Source: Enterobacteriaceae bacterium UBA5654 (lineage in GTDB: Bacteria; Pseudomonadota; Gammaproteobacteria; Enterobacterales; Enterobacteriaceae). From it: a stretch of DNA of 64,000 bases. Made by a program: the position numbers and the translations under genes. The stretch spans positions 250,955 through 314,954 of the forward strand of contig DIJC01000014.1 of NCBI GenBank assembly GCA_002421005.1, in the 5' to 3' direction. Under the pieces are notes generated by a model, which was not told the DNA's origin, searched no databases, and saw only the letters and a list, made by a program, of their open reading frames with translations. This document shows, piece by piece, positions 7,334 through 16,228 of this stretch (the first letter of the stretch is position 1; each line of letters starts with the position of its first letter).

Positions 7334-8356
7334 CTAGTCATAGTTGACATAAATCAGCGCGGTGGATTTTAACGCCCCCGGTTTCAGCTTGTTTTTGTCG
7401 TAAACAAAATAGCTGGCGGTGATCGGAATTTCGACCGTGGCATTGCCCAGCGTTTTGCCTTTTGCAATCGCCCACAGATTATTCGCATTGCCCTGCGCAC
7501 CCTGAACGTTAGCGATGTTAATCAGCGTATTATTTTGCTCCAGGACAAATCCCACACCGTTATTAACGTCCCCCTGGAGCACCGTCATGCTGCCCGCCCA
7601 TAAATCGCTGCTGTACAGATATACCGCCATGCCACGCGCGGTGAGTTTATTCGCACTGACCAGGCCATCGCAGTGCAGACGTATATTTTCCGTTTTGTTT
7701 TTACCCGCCAGCTTGCCGGAGGCGGGGAGTTCAGCCAGCGAAACAGACGGCAGGATGAGGGTTAAATCATCAGGCTTACAGGTGGTTTTTTTGCCGTGAT
7801 AGGTGAGGGTCAGGTTTTCAATATAGCTGTCGCCTTTCAGCGTCTTCGTGATGTAATCCACGCAGCCAGACCAGTTTGCCGCTTTGCAAAATCCCAATAC
7901 CGCATTGATCAGCCAGCTGGAATTGCCGCCGGTATTTGCCGCCATTACGCCAGGAATCGTCACCGACGGTACGCCGGTTCCCGATGCGTCCCAGGAATCA
8001 TGCACCAGTTTCACCGTATAGGTAATGGTTTTCACGGTCGGCTCCGTGGTGCCGATATTCTCCGTCGTTTTCGGTACGGTCACGGTAATACGCAGATTTT
8101 CGCCGTTGCTGAACGGGCCAATTTTCTGATTGTTGACCAGCGCCATATAGGAAATAACATCACTGGCGGAACTGCATTTTATCCCGGCGAAAGTGGCGCT
8201 CACATCCAGCGATTGCTGGCCGGAGGCGGAAAACATTTCATCAAGCACCAACTGGTTGGTATGGGTTAACGGCGCGGTGGTTAACTGGCAGGCAGCCCGG
8301 CTTTGCTGCGCGAAGCACAGTAATACCATTGCCAGCATAAAATAGGTTTTCATCAT
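7334..8356 (-). CDS. yehA: Fimbrial tip adhesin-like protein YehA
   Basis: 340-aa secreted fimbrial protein at the promoter-distal end of a chaperone-usher operon, the position of the tip adhesin. The start is placed at 8356 (AGGAG a few bases upstream; a second ATG follows at once at 8353). Seen: signal peptide (TYFMLAMVLLCFAQQSRA), Cys residues forming likely disulfides (AACQLT near the mature N-terminus, GFCKAANWSGC, TTCKPDD, LHCDG), and a C-terminal pilin-like domain ending in strand-rich STALIYVNYD. The length is close to E. coli YehA (344 aa). Receptor unknown. It starts 11 bases after the usher stop. Confidence 0.82.
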   Translation of the reverse strand: MMKTYFMLAMVLLCFAQQSRAACQLTTAPLTHTNQLVLDEMFSASGQQSLDVSATFAGIKCSSASDVISYMALVNNQKIGPFSNGENLRITVTVPKTTENIGTTEPTVKTITYTVKLVHDSWDASGTGVPSVTIPGVMAANTGGNSSWLINAVLGFCKAANWSGCVDYITKTLKGDSYIENLTLTYHGKKTTCKPDDLTLILPSVSLAELPASGKLAGKNKTENIRLHCDGLVSANKLTARGMAVYLYSSDLWAGSMTVLQGDVNNGVGFVLEQNNTLINIANVQGAQGNANNLWAIAKGKTLGNATVEIPITASYFVYDKNKLKPGALKSTALIYVNYD

Positions 8357-8367
8357 GACGCTCCTGC

Positions 8368-10848
8368 TTAGCGACAAATATAGCGTTCGTTTTCGTCGAT
8401 TTTTGTCGTGAACGAAATCAGGCAGGAGGTTCCCTGCTGTTTATCCACCGCCACGCGGACGGCGGGCGGCATTTCATTGGTGCGAATAAAGACCTGGCTG
8501 CCCTGCCCGACGACGCCGATGTTATGACCGTGGCTATCAATCACTTCATAGCCAAAGGTGAGCGGCGAACCGTCCGGGCGCTGGACCCGGATAAACCACG
8601 GCTTGCGCGGGTCGGTATCAAAAGTGGTGAGCACGACCGCGCCACGATACGGCGCGGTGCTGCGGCGGTTGCCGCGCAGTTCCGTTTCGCTGCCGCTGGC
8701 GGAAATATCCAGCGTCAGGTGATTTTCACGATAAGGGGCCAGGCTGTCATAGATCACCACGCCTTTACGGTTAGTGGTGCGGTATTTCTGCCCGTTGATA
8801 TACGCGCCTTCCAGCCCCGGCGCGTGCGCCACCGCGAGGGTTTCCGACAGGCGGTTAGCGAAATCGACCCCACCGGACCAGGCGACAATACCGCCCGCCA
8901 TGCTTGCGCTGCTCTGCGTATAGCGGGTGGACTGGCTGTAGCTGCCGTTAACCGTCGCCACCGGCGTGTTCCACGTCAAATTGCCGCCAGCGGTGGTTTC
9001 CTGCCCCTGCCGCTGCTGGCTCATATTGACGCCATAATTAAACTGATCGCGATCGCCCAGAGTTCCGGCAAGCCCGGTATTATTGGCAGAATAGCCGCCA
9101 TCATCAAAGGTTGTGGCGTTCGACAGCGATAAGTGACGGCGTGGTGCGGAAATATCATCGCCCCAGTCAAACGGCACGGAGATAAACAGGTTAACGCGCT
9201 TATCCTGATTATATGATTCATCCCAGGTCCGGCTGGCGGCAAAGGTATAAGAGATGCGCTGCCAGCGACTGGAATAACTCAGCTGATAATCTTTATTTCT
9301 GCCACTGCGCACCCAGTAATCGCGCCATAATAACGTCATAGATAACGATCCCCATCCTTCCGGAAGAGACTGACTAACGTTGGCGGAAAAGCTGTTTTTA
9401 CGGCCAAAATCATTCTGGTAATAATCGCCGATGTCATAAGCGTCATTTCCATCACGGCGGTAGCTGTTTCTGTTATTGGCCCACACGTGATCGTTAAAAG
9501 TACGGTAATCACTGGAGGTGTAGCGATATGCCGCCAGGCCAAAGCGCGTTTCGGTCTGCGACAGATATTTGTTATAGGCCAGTTGATAACTTTGCCCGGA
9601 AAAAAAATCGCCGTTATTTTGTTGACTGTGTGCCTGAGTCACATCGACGGAAATAGATCCGATACGGGTGTTCCAGCCGGTGCCAAGAGTATATGCGCGG
9701 TAGTTGTCTGACAGCATCGTGCCGCCGTACAGGGTTAGCAGGTTATTAAACCCGTACTGGTAGCCGAGCTGGGCAAAATTTGTTTGCTCGCTGGCTCCTT
9801 CAATATGGCTTCGCCCGGCGGCAAAATCATATTTTGCGACGCCGGGCTGCAACATATTCGGCACTGCTGCATAGGGCACCAGATAAGTGGCGACCGAGCC
9901 ATCCGCTTCTTTCACCGTGACGTCAAGATCCGCTCCGCCACCGGCAAGCTGTAAATCGGCGATAGTAAACGGTCCCGGCGGGACTTCTTTTTGATACACC
10001 GTAAAACCATTCTGTTCGATCGTCACCAGCGCATTACTTTTCGCTATCCCCTGCACCAGCGGCGTGAAGTTTTGTTTAGAGGCGGGCAGCATTTGCATAT
10101 CCCGAAATAATCGCACGCCGCGAAAACGCACCGAATCAAAAATATCGCTCGCAGTGTACATATCTCCGGCGCGCAGTGTGGCAAGCATTTGCCCGATGCC
10201 GCGCTCCAGATACAGCGTATTATTCTTCCATTCACCGCGCGCGTCATCGGTCTGATGATAACTGGCGTCGGAATGCAGTTGCCAGCCCAGCAAATTTAAT
10301 CCGCTGTTAACGCGTGCGAAGGTGCTTTTACTGGTTCCGGCCGCGTTATAGTCGCTGTAATACTGGCTGAGATACCAGGAGGAATAGAAAGCGTTAATCC
10401 CGCGATCCCAGTTTTCCGGCGGAACGTAGCCATTCTCCAGCGCCTTAACAAATGCCTGCGGCACGCTGAGATCGAGGCGGAAAACGCCGATGTCCCAGCG
10501 TAGACTGCCTCCCTGAACGCTCTCTGTAAGAGGCAGGCAGTCGCGAGTTTTATCCAGCCCGGCGGTTTGAATGCCTAAGCGGTCAAGGGTTTCGCGCGCT
10601 AAACAGGTGTCATCGGCATTGTCACTGACCGTAACGTCATATTTGCCGCGCCACTGTTTATTAACATAAATATCCAGCTCATATTGTCCGGGCACGGGCT
10701 GATTATCATCTAAACGAAAAGCTGAGACTTTTTCCCCTTTCATCCCGCCCATCATAAAATGGGTGTCAAAAGTTTCTTCTTCCGCATACGCACAGGGAGC
10801 AAAGAGGATCAGTGAGATAGCCGCAGCCAGCGGCATTATCCTTGACAT
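8368..10848 (-). CDS. yehB: Outer-membrane fimbrial usher YehB
   Basis: 826-aa usher (PapC/FimD family) that assembles pilin subunits across the outer membrane. It has the same length as E. coli YehB. Seen: signal peptide (PLAAAISLILFAPCAYA), N-terminal periplasmic domain (ETFDTHFMMGG ... GQYELDIYVN ... CLARETLDRLGI), the long beta barrel with alternating aromatic residues, the plug region (NGFTVYQKEVPPGPFTIADL, the usher signature), and a C-terminal domain with two Cys (GTSCLISF and RYIC). The frame is intact. It lies 12 bases after the chaperone stop. Confidence 0.92.
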   Translation of the reverse strand: MSRIMPLAAAISLILFAPCAYAEEETFDTHFMMGGMKGEKVSAFRLDDNQPVPGQYELDIYVNKQWRGKYDVTVSDNADDTCLARETLDRLGIQTAGLDKTRDCLPLTESVQGGSLRWDIGVFRLDLSVPQAFVKALENGYVPPENWDRGINAFYSSWYLSQYYSDYNAAGTSKSTFARVNSGLNLLGWQLHSDASYHQTDDARGEWKNNTLYLERGIGQMLATLRAGDMYTASDIFDSVRFRGVRLFRDMQMLPASKQNFTPLVQGIAKSNALVTIEQNGFTVYQKEVPPGPFTIADLQLAGGGADLDVTVKEADGSVATYLVPYAAVPNMLQPGVAKYDFAAGRSHIEGASEQTNFAQLGYQYGFNNLLTLYGGTMLSDNYRAYTLGTGWNTRIGSISVDVTQAHSQQNNGDFFSGQSYQLAYNKYLSQTETRFGLAAYRYTSSDYRTFNDHVWANNRNSYRRDGNDAYDIGDYYQNDFGRKNSFSANVSQSLPEGWGSLSMTLLWRDYWVRSGRNKDYQLSYSSRWQRISYTFAASRTWDESYNQDKRVNLFISVPFDWGDDISAPRRHLSLSNATTFDDGGYSANNTGLAGTLGDRDQFNYGVNMSQQRQGQETTAGGNLTWNTPVATVNGSYSQSTRYTQSSASMAGGIVAWSGGVDFANRLSETLAVAHAPGLEGAYINGQKYRTTNRKGVVIYDSLAPYRENHLTLDISASGSETELRGNRRSTAPYRGAVVLTTFDTDPRKPWFIRVQRPDGSPLTFGYEVIDSHGHNIGVVGQGSQVFIRTNEMPPAVRVAVDKQQGTSCLISFTTKIDENERYICR

Positions 10849-10860
10849 AATCTGCTCCTT

Positions 10861-11544
10861 TTATTTTACGCTGACGTTTTCGCTAAGATAATTGCCATGA
10901 TCGTCAATCAGGGTCAGGTTATATTGCTTAGCATTATGATTATTGATATTAACGGCCTGCCGGGATAACGGCGCTATCATCACGCTGTCCTGATTCACTT
11001 TTACGCCGTTAGCTTTAATATCAGTGAGGGTGATCCAGTTGGCGGTATCATTGTTAACGGCGAGCCGACTGTTATTGTGCACCAGTGATAATTTTTTAAA
11101 GCTATTCTGGCTGACCGGCGCAATGCCCGCCGGACGATAAAACAGTTTGATGCGATTCTGCATCGCAAACTTCAGGACATTAGTTCCGCTGCTTTCCGGG
11201 TTATTCGGTGGGATATCCAGCACGTTAAGAAAAAACAGGCTTTCTTTATCGCCTGGCAGGGCATTCGCCATTTTTTTAATTTTTAGCTGCTGGCCGGAGT
11301 TTCCTGCGACCTTCGCGACCGGCGGCGTTAGCATAAACGGCACCTGAATGTGTTCCGGCGCTAATGCCGTGTCGCCATCGTCAATCCACGCCTGGACTAA
11401 GGAGGCGCGCGGTCCCTGATTCATTAACTGCACCACCACTTCTTTCTTCTCTGCCGGATAAATAATCCGCGTGCCGTAAATGGCAATACCGGCATGAACG
11501 GGAAGAATAACAGACGTGATGATCAATAAAAGGAGACCTTTCAT
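10861..11544 (-). CDS. yehC: Periplasmic fimbrial chaperone YehC
   Basis: 227-aa PapD-like chaperone with two immunoglobulin-like domains that donates a strand to pilins. The ATG at 11544 is preferred (AGAGG eight bases upstream); a GTG at 11571 would add nine residues. Seen: signal peptide (GLLLLIITSVILPVHA), GIAIYGTRIIYPAEKKEVVV (first strand, with the conserved Tyr/Pro), the F1-G1 region (KESLFFLNVLDIPP, with alternating hydrophobic residues) and NRIKLFYRPAGI, the PapD hallmark. It sits between major subunit and usher, as in E. coli. Confidence 0.92.
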   Translation of the reverse strand: MKGLLLLIITSVILPVHAGIAIYGTRIIYPAEKKEVVVQLMNQGPRASLVQAWIDDGDTALAPEHIQVPFMLTPPVAKVAGNSGQQLKIKKMANALPGDKESLFFLNVLDIPPNNPESSGTNVLKFAMQNRIKLFYRPAGIAPVSQNSFKKLSLVHNNSRLAVNNDTANWITLTDIKANGVKVNQDSVMIAPLSRQAVNINNHNAKQYNLTLIDDHGNYLSENVSVK

Positions 11545-11592
11545 TTTGATGCCTCTTGTTTTTTTATTCACAATAGCGGCTAAGGAAGCAAT

Positions 11593-11613
11593 ATCGGCGG
11601 CAATGCCGCCGAT
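11593..11613 (-). promoter_or_regulatory. Intercistronic hairpin between yehD and yehC
   Basis: ATCGGCGGC-AAT-GCCGCCGAT forms a perfect 9-bp stem in the gap after the major subunit gene. There is no T run. Such hairpins in fimbrial operons stabilise the pilin message or reduce transcription into the assembly genes, so that the subunit is made in excess. The function here is inferred from position. Confidence 0.6.
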
Positions 11614-11646
11614 GACTGTGTCAGTTTGATTCAGGTGAATATAAGA

Positions 11647-12189
11647 TTAATCTTCAGAAACGCGCATCACCATTGTTGAGTTAACCGTACCCGCTGCCAC
11701 GGCACCGCTGGTTAATTTCAGGTATTTCGCCTTAAACGGAATAGCATATTTCCCGTCCGCTGTTTTATAGGCGTCCAGATCCAGCGGCTTTGAAATATCC
11801 ACTTCGGTGGTGCTGTTGCCCAGATACAGATAATAGCCGACGGTATCGTTACTGCTGGCGACTGCTTTATCATTACCGGTGATTTTCTTATCGGTGATCA
11901 GTGACAGCTTGACGTTTTTTGCATCGCCCTGGCAGTTAATAATTAACTGACTGCTGGTTACGCCTACCGCATCGTTATACGGGGCGTAGATACCCAGAGC
12001 ATCAAATACGCTGGCAGGCACCGTGGGCATATTAATTTCAACTGATTTCGCGCCGCCATCAAACGTACAGGGAGCAGACGTTACCAGGCCATTTATTGTC
12101 AGCGTACCGGTTTCAACATCAGCGGCAAATGCAGAAGTATTCATAAATACAGCTGATAATACAGAAAACGCTATCATGTTACGTTTCAT
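11647..12189 (-). CDS. yehD: Major fimbrial subunit YehD
   Basis: 180-aa pilin, same length as E. coli YehD. Seen: signal peptide (MKRNMIAFSVLSAVFMNTSA, then FAA), DVETGTLTINGLVTSAPCTF with the first conserved Cys, the second Cys in IINCQGDAKNVKLSL, NDTVGYYLYLG, and the beta-zipper C-terminus ending in MVMRVSED. The donor strand needed for chaperone and polymerisation is the N-terminal extension TGTLTING. It is first in the operon yehDCBA. The upstream region (12190-12671) is the shared control region with the divergent yehE-like gene. Confidence 0.92.
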   Translation of the reverse strand: MKRNMIAFSVLSAVFMNTSAFAADVETGTLTINGLVTSAPCTFDGGAKSVEINMPTVPASVFDALGIYAPYNDAVGVTSSQLIINCQGDAKNVKLSLITDKKITGNDKAVASSNDTVGYYLYLGNSTTEVDISKPLDLDAYKTADGKYAIPFKAKYLKLTSGAVAAGTVNSTMVMRVSED

Positions 12190-12671
12190 GTTCTATTCCT
12201 TTCAGATTGTTTTTGATTTGTTAAGAAGTATCTCTTGCTGGTAACAAGATGTCATGTCGGTGACGTTATCTCAATGTGAATAAAATGTTTTATTGATTTA
12301 AAGCAAGATAAATAGCACATTATTTATTACATGAATATTAACAGGCTTTATATATTCACTAATCAGATCATTAAGCGGAACAAAAGCCCGCATAAATAAA
12401 AATAATATATAGAAAACAATAAATCATTCACGCCGTGATATTAAAAAAGCCTCGTTTTATACTGGCAGCGATGGCTAAAGTAAAAAAAACAGTTTGCACA
12501 AAGAAGAAACGTTAGCGGAAGGTGAAAAAAACAGAACCGATAAAAATCTGACCGCAAAAAAATGTTGACCGCTGCCGCAGAGTCGGCCCCCGGCAGGTAC
12601 ATTTTTCAGCAATCTGGATCATAATGACTGTACCTGCGCCGCGCGCCTGACATAAAGGAGTCAGAATTAAA
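12190..12671. other. AT-rich divergent control region, yehD / yehE-like
   Basis: 482 bases without a gene, strikingly AT-rich between about 12270 and 12450, unlike the GC-rich genes around it. Such regions in enteric fimbrial loci are typical H-NS targets; that is inference. I see no inverted-repeat pair of the fim-switch kind and no insertion sequence. The last 30 bases hold the ribosome site of the yehE-like gene (AAGGAG). Confidence 0.5.
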
Positions 12672-12944
12672 ATGAAGAGACGTTTTCTTGCGGGCCTGCT
12701 CGTGCTTATCCCGGCGATGAGCGCAATGGCTGTGGCTTCCGACAGCACCACGTTAACGATTAATGGACACATTGTGGTGGCAACCTGTAGCGCTGATGCG
12801 GTGGGCGAACGCCTCCAGCAACGCTGTGGCAGTGCGATTCGGTTTGTGGATGCGCATTCGCCCGCCGCGCGGGGCGTGGTCAGCGAAGTGGTGAGCGTGG
12901 CGGGGGAACCCGGACGGCAGATTTTACTCAGCCGCTACGACTAG
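12672..12944 (+). CDS. yehE: Small secreted pilin-like protein, YehE homologue
   Basis: 90-aa exported protein. Seen: signal peptide (RFLAGLLVLIPAMSAMAVA), then DSTTLTINGHIVVATCSADA, a second Cys in QQRCGSAIRF, and the ending LLSRYD. This matches the layout of E. coli YehE (93 aa; TATLAINGR, two Cys, VLNRYD ending). It resembles the first half of a pilin fold (donor-strand-like N-terminus plus the Cys pair) and is too short to be a full subunit. In K-12 it is in the same direction as yehD; here it is divergent. AAGGAG lies 12 bases before the ATG. Role unknown. Confidence 0.75.
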   Translation: MKRRFLAGLLVLIPAMSAMAVASDSTTLTINGHIVVATCSADAVGERLQQRCGSAIRFVDAHSPAARGVVSEVVSVAGEPGRQILLSRYD

Positions 12945-13006
12945 CCGTTCGCGGCTGTCAGGATGCATCAGAAAGCTGGCAGCATGCTGCCAGCTTGCTG
13001 CTTCTG

Positions 13007-13336
13007 CTACGATTGAAATCCATTTGACTGCTGCATGAAATCATCAATAGCAATATTTGCCGCCAGCTTTTCATACAGGAGCAAAATACTGAGCATCATT
13101 TCTCCGCCGTAAGATAACAGATCGTCCGGCGCAATGCGGTTCTGCTCATCCGCTAAATAATTTAGTTGTTCAATAATTTCCTGATACTCACCGTATACTC
13201 CCACTGAAACACTGTGTGCCGGAAGGTTTTCGCTGCAATACCGCAGCGCGTCGGCGGATTTATCCCGCAGCGAACGGGTATGCATAAATATAACCAATAG
13301 CTCGCGCAGTCTGGGCATCATCAAAATATCATTCAT
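13007..13336 (-). CDS. Uncharacterised 109-aa soluble protein
   Basis: I do not recognise this protein. It is predicted to be almost all helical and soluble, without signal peptide or membrane segment: LRELLVIFMHTRSLRDKSAD, ALRYCSENLPAHSVSVGVYG, EYQEIIEQLNYLADEQNR, then LSYGGEMMLSILLLYEKLAA and NIAIDDFMQQS. A strong ribosome site (CGGAGGAAAAT) precedes the ATG, which supports real translation. It converges on the yehE-like gene and diverges from the MscS-type channel gene. Its base composition resembles its neighbours. A small regulator or immunity-like protein is possible, but nothing in the sequence shows it. Confidence 0.7.
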   Translation of the reverse strand: MNDILMMPRLRELLVIFMHTRSLRDKSADALRYCSENLPAHSVSVGVYGEYQEIIEQLNYLADEQNRIAPDDLLSYGGEMMLSILLLYEKLAANIAIDDFMQQSNGFQS

Positions 13337-13710
13337 ATTTTCCTCCGCTCTGTCATCAGCCTGAGCTTCCCGATTATCCGTGGACGATCAGGCAGGTAAA
13401 ATAAAACTCTCTCCGTGCAGATGAAATTCGCATAGCCATAATGAAAATACAATGTTAATAAGTTGTTTTATTGATAAAGCTCAATATTGCAATTATGTTA
13501 TATAATCAAATAATAATTAACGCTTACATATTCATGGGGTAACTAATTCCCCCCGGAGCGACAATCCCCGCTGACCGCCACACTTGCAGAAAACGGCCGC
13601 TGATTTTTCTGTGGAACTCGGACATGCGGTACTATTTATCTTATGAATAACATGTATGCTTAGCGAGGCCCTGCGCCCTGATCCCATTGATTTCGCGGAA
13701 CGATCCTTCT
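13337..13710. other. Divergent intergenic region before the MscS-type gene
   Basis: 374 bases without a gene. The middle (about 13430-13530) is AT-rich and carries several TATAAT-like strings, e.g. TATAATCAAATAATA near 13501, so at least one promoter is likely. A short hairpin GGGG / CCCC lies at about 13535-13555. The ribosome site before 13711 is weak. Confidence 0.4.
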
Positions 13711-16131
13711 ATGCAAAAACGAGTAAAACTGCCGCTGCTGCTGGCGCTGTTGTCCTGTCTGATACTGCTGCCCGCTTTCTCCCAGGCGGATGAAGCGACG
13801 GGGCAAAATGAGCAAGAGCAGCCGGTTAAAGTGAATGTCAGCACCGCCCTGCCCGCGCTGCAAAAGCGTCTGGATTCCCTCAAGCAGCGGGTTTCCACGG
13901 CAAAAGCGGATAAACAGTTCACCAGCCTGAACGATGATGCGCAGAAACTTGCCAGTGATGCAGAGAAGCTGGCGGTGGCGCTGGCTCCCCAACTGGCGCA
14001 GATTCAGGGGCAGCTCGACGTTCTCGGCCCGGCACCCGCGCCCGGTACGCTCACCGAAACGCCGCAGGTGATTAGCCAGCGTAATAAACTGAATAACAGC
14101 AAAACGCAGCTCGCTAATCAGATAGAGCAAACGAAAGCCATTGGCGTCGGCGCACAAAACCTGTCGGCGCAGATTTCCGGCCTGCGTCGCGACGCGCTGA
14201 AAACGCAGATTGCGCTGAATACCGGCAGTATTCTTGGCGCGAAGTTCTGGACGCCGCTGATTAATCCCAGCGAAAGAGACGCCGTGCGGTTTGATGATTT
14301 CGGTGCCCAGCTTGGCAGCGCCTGGCATCAGGCGTGGGATGACGAGTGGCGTGTCGGCAGCGGTTTTCTGCTGCTTCTGGCGCTGGGAATTGGCCTGTGG
14401 GGTCGGCGGATCCTCGACCGCCCCATCAACTGGATCCTGCCGCGCTGGCTGCCGCAGGGCCGTTTTCGCCGCAGTTTTCTTGCCTGCTTTACGACCCTGA
14501 GCACCACGCTGACGCTGGGGATCAGTATGCAGCTGCTGTGCTACATCTTTACCCGGCTGCCGGAGACGTCGCAGCCGGTGATTGAATTTACCGGGCAGCT
14601 TATTGACCTGACCTATTTTTCGGCGGTGATCGCCGGGCTGGGGATTGCGCTGCTGTCGAACCGTCACCCGTCGTGGCGTCTGCCAGGGATTGCCGACCCG
14701 CTGGCGAAAACGCTGGCTTCGTTCCCGATCCTGCTGGCGACCTTTATTTTTATTTTCGGCATTGTCGAGCAGCTTAACGGGCTGGTCGGTGCCAGCATCG
14801 ACGCCACCCTGTTCGGTAACGGGCTGTCAGCTCTGCTGGTGGCAGTCAACTGCATTGTCGCGCCCATCCGGGTTAACCGGATGCGGCGGCGGATGCGCGC
14901 TGAAGGTGAAGAAACCGAATCGCGCTCCACGCTGGCGGGCTTGATTCATCTGCTGATCAGCCTGACCGCCTTTGTGATCCTGCTGGCGCTGCTGATCGGC
15001 TATATTCCGCTGGCGCGTTTCGTCACCTTTGAACTGCTGTGGATTGGGCTGGTGGTCAGCTCGCTGTATCTGCTGCTGCATTTTGTCGTCGATTTGTGCG
15101 AAAGCGTGTTCTCCCCCACCACCCACAGCGGCAAGATCCTGAAAAGCACGCTGAGCGTCAATGACCGCCATCTTTCGCTGGCGGCGACGCTGTTCTCCGC
15201 CGTGGGTAAAAGCTCGCTGCTGATCCTCGCCGCCGTCGCCCTGCTGAACGGCACTTTCGGCACCACCACGCCGCTCGAGCTACTGAATAAAATCGCCGAT
15301 ATCTGGGGCGGCAAGGGTCTGGAGGGGATGAATATCATTCCGGCCCACGCGGTTAACGCCGTGCTGTGCCTGGTCATCGGCTGGTACGTGCTGCGCTCGT
15401 CGCGGCGCTGGCTGGATAATGATTTCCTGCCGAAGACGATGATGGATCGCGGACTGCGCGCTTCGCTGGTGACGCTGTTTACCAACGTCGGCTACGTGCT
15501 GATTATTATGCTCACCCTCTCCATGCTCGGCATTGAATGGAATAAGCTGGCATGGATCGTCAGCGCCCTGTCGGTGGGGATCGGTTTCGGCTTGCAGGAA
15601 ATTGTGAAGAACTTTATCTCCGGTCTGATCCTGCTGACCGAACGCCCGGTAAAAGTGGGCGATCTGGTCAGCATCAGCGGCGTCGAAGGGGATATTCGCC
15701 GGATTAATGTGCGCGCCACGGAAATTCAGCTTGGCGATAAATCCACGGTGATTGTGCCGAACTCGCAGCTGATCTCGCAGAACGTGCGTAACGCCACAAT
15801 GGGCAATGCGCAGGGGGTCGCCACCATCACGCTGACCTTCCCGCTGGATATCGACCCGGAGAAAGTGCGTAATCTGCTGCTGGAAGCCTATAACCTGCAT
15901 GAATCTATTCTGGAAACGCCGCAGCCGTCGGTCAGTTTTAAAGAACTGGGGCCGACCGGGATCGTGTTAAGCGTGACCGGCTACGTTAACAGCCCGCGCA
16001 TGGTCAGCGCCACCCGTAGCGATCTGCTGTACGAGATTTTAAAAATGCTGCGCGCGGAAGAAATTTCGTTAAGCCAGACCCAGACCATGATCCTTGAGCA
16101 GCCGCTGCTGCGCACGGCCACGGAAGAGTAA
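13711..16131 (+). CDS. Large MscS-family mechanosensitive channel with N-terminal periplasmic (DUF3772-like) domain
   Basis: 806-aa channel that would open under membrane tension and release solutes on osmotic downshock. Seen: signal peptide (KLPLLLALLSCLILLPAFSQ), a periplasmic coiled-coil region (about 30-190; LQKRLDSLKQRVSTAKADK), a segment like DUF3772 (FWTPLINPSERDAVRFDDFG), about ten membrane helices (225-560), and the C-terminal MscS core. The core has the pore helix (SALSVGIGFGLQEIVKNFIS), the beta domain (ERPVKVGDLVSISGVEGDI; VIVPNSQLISQNVRNATMG) and the alpha/beta domain. The start is set at the ATG before the signal peptide. It resembles the YbiO/MscM-type large homologues, but I cannot assign a K-12 orthologue. 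Confidence 0.88.
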   Translation: MQKRVKLPLLLALLSCLILLPAFSQADEATGQNEQEQPVKVNVSTALPALQKRLDSLKQRVSTAKADKQFTSLNDDAQKLASDAEKLAVALAPQLAQIQGQLDVLGPAPAPGTLTETPQVISQRNKLNNSKTQLANQIEQTKAIGVGAQNLSAQISGLRRDALKTQIALNTGSILGAKFWTPLINPSERDAVRFDDFGAQLGSAWHQAWDDEWRVGSGFLLLLALGIGLWGRRILDRPINWILPRWLPQGRFRRSFLACFTTLSTTLTLGISMQLLCYIFTRLPETSQPVIEFTGQLIDLTYFSAVIAGLGIALLSNRHPSWRLPGIADPLAKTLASFPILLATFIFIFGIVEQLNGLVGASIDATLFGNGLSALLVAVNCIVAPIRVNRMRRRMRAEGEETESRSTLAGLIHLLISLTAFVILLALLIGYIPLARFVTFELLWIGLVVSSLYLLLHFVVDLCESVFSPTTHSGKILKSTLSVNDRHLSLAATLFSAVGKSSLLILAAVALLNGTFGTTTPLELLNKIADIWGGKGLEGMNIIPAHAVNAVLCLVIGWYVLRSSRRWLDNDFLPKTMMDRGLRASLVTLFTNVGYVLIIMLTLSMLGIEWNKLAWIVSALSVGIGFGLQEIVKNFISGLILLTERPVKVGDLVSISGVEGDIRRINVRATEIQLGDKSTVIVPNSQLISQNVRNATMGNAQGVATITLTFPLDIDPEKVRNLLLEAYNLHESILETPQPSVSFKELGPTGIVLSVTGYVNSPRMVSATRSDLLYEILKMLRAEEISLSQTQTMILEQPLLRTATEE

Positions 16132-16198
16132 TAACCCTGGCGCGGAACATTGCCTCTGGCAAATACGTCGCCACGGGGGGCAAGCGTCAACAATAAAT

Positions 16199-16222
16199 CT
16201 CTTCCGCCGCCCGGCGGAAGAG
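16199..16222. terminator. Bidirectional terminator between convergent genes
   Basis: CTCTTCCGCC-GCCC-GGCGGAAGAG, a perfect 10-bp stem, between the MscS-type gene (plus) and the pilin-like gene (minus). The T run is weak on both sides. Confidence 0.7.
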
Positions 16223-16228
16223 AAGAGA

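Noticed and set aside
12190..12671. Invertible promoter switch for the fimbrial operon
   Set aside because: No pair of inverted repeats flanking a promoter and no recombinase gene nearby.
13007..13336. Assigning this gene to the K-12 yehK gene because of similar size and yeh context
   Set aside because: I cannot recall the YehK sequence reliably enough to support the name.
13660..14667. A 335-codon open frame antisense to the MscS-type gene
   Set aside because: Arg/Gln-rich composition typical of antisense reading of a GC-rich gene, no ribosome site, and the sense strand encodes a complete channel.
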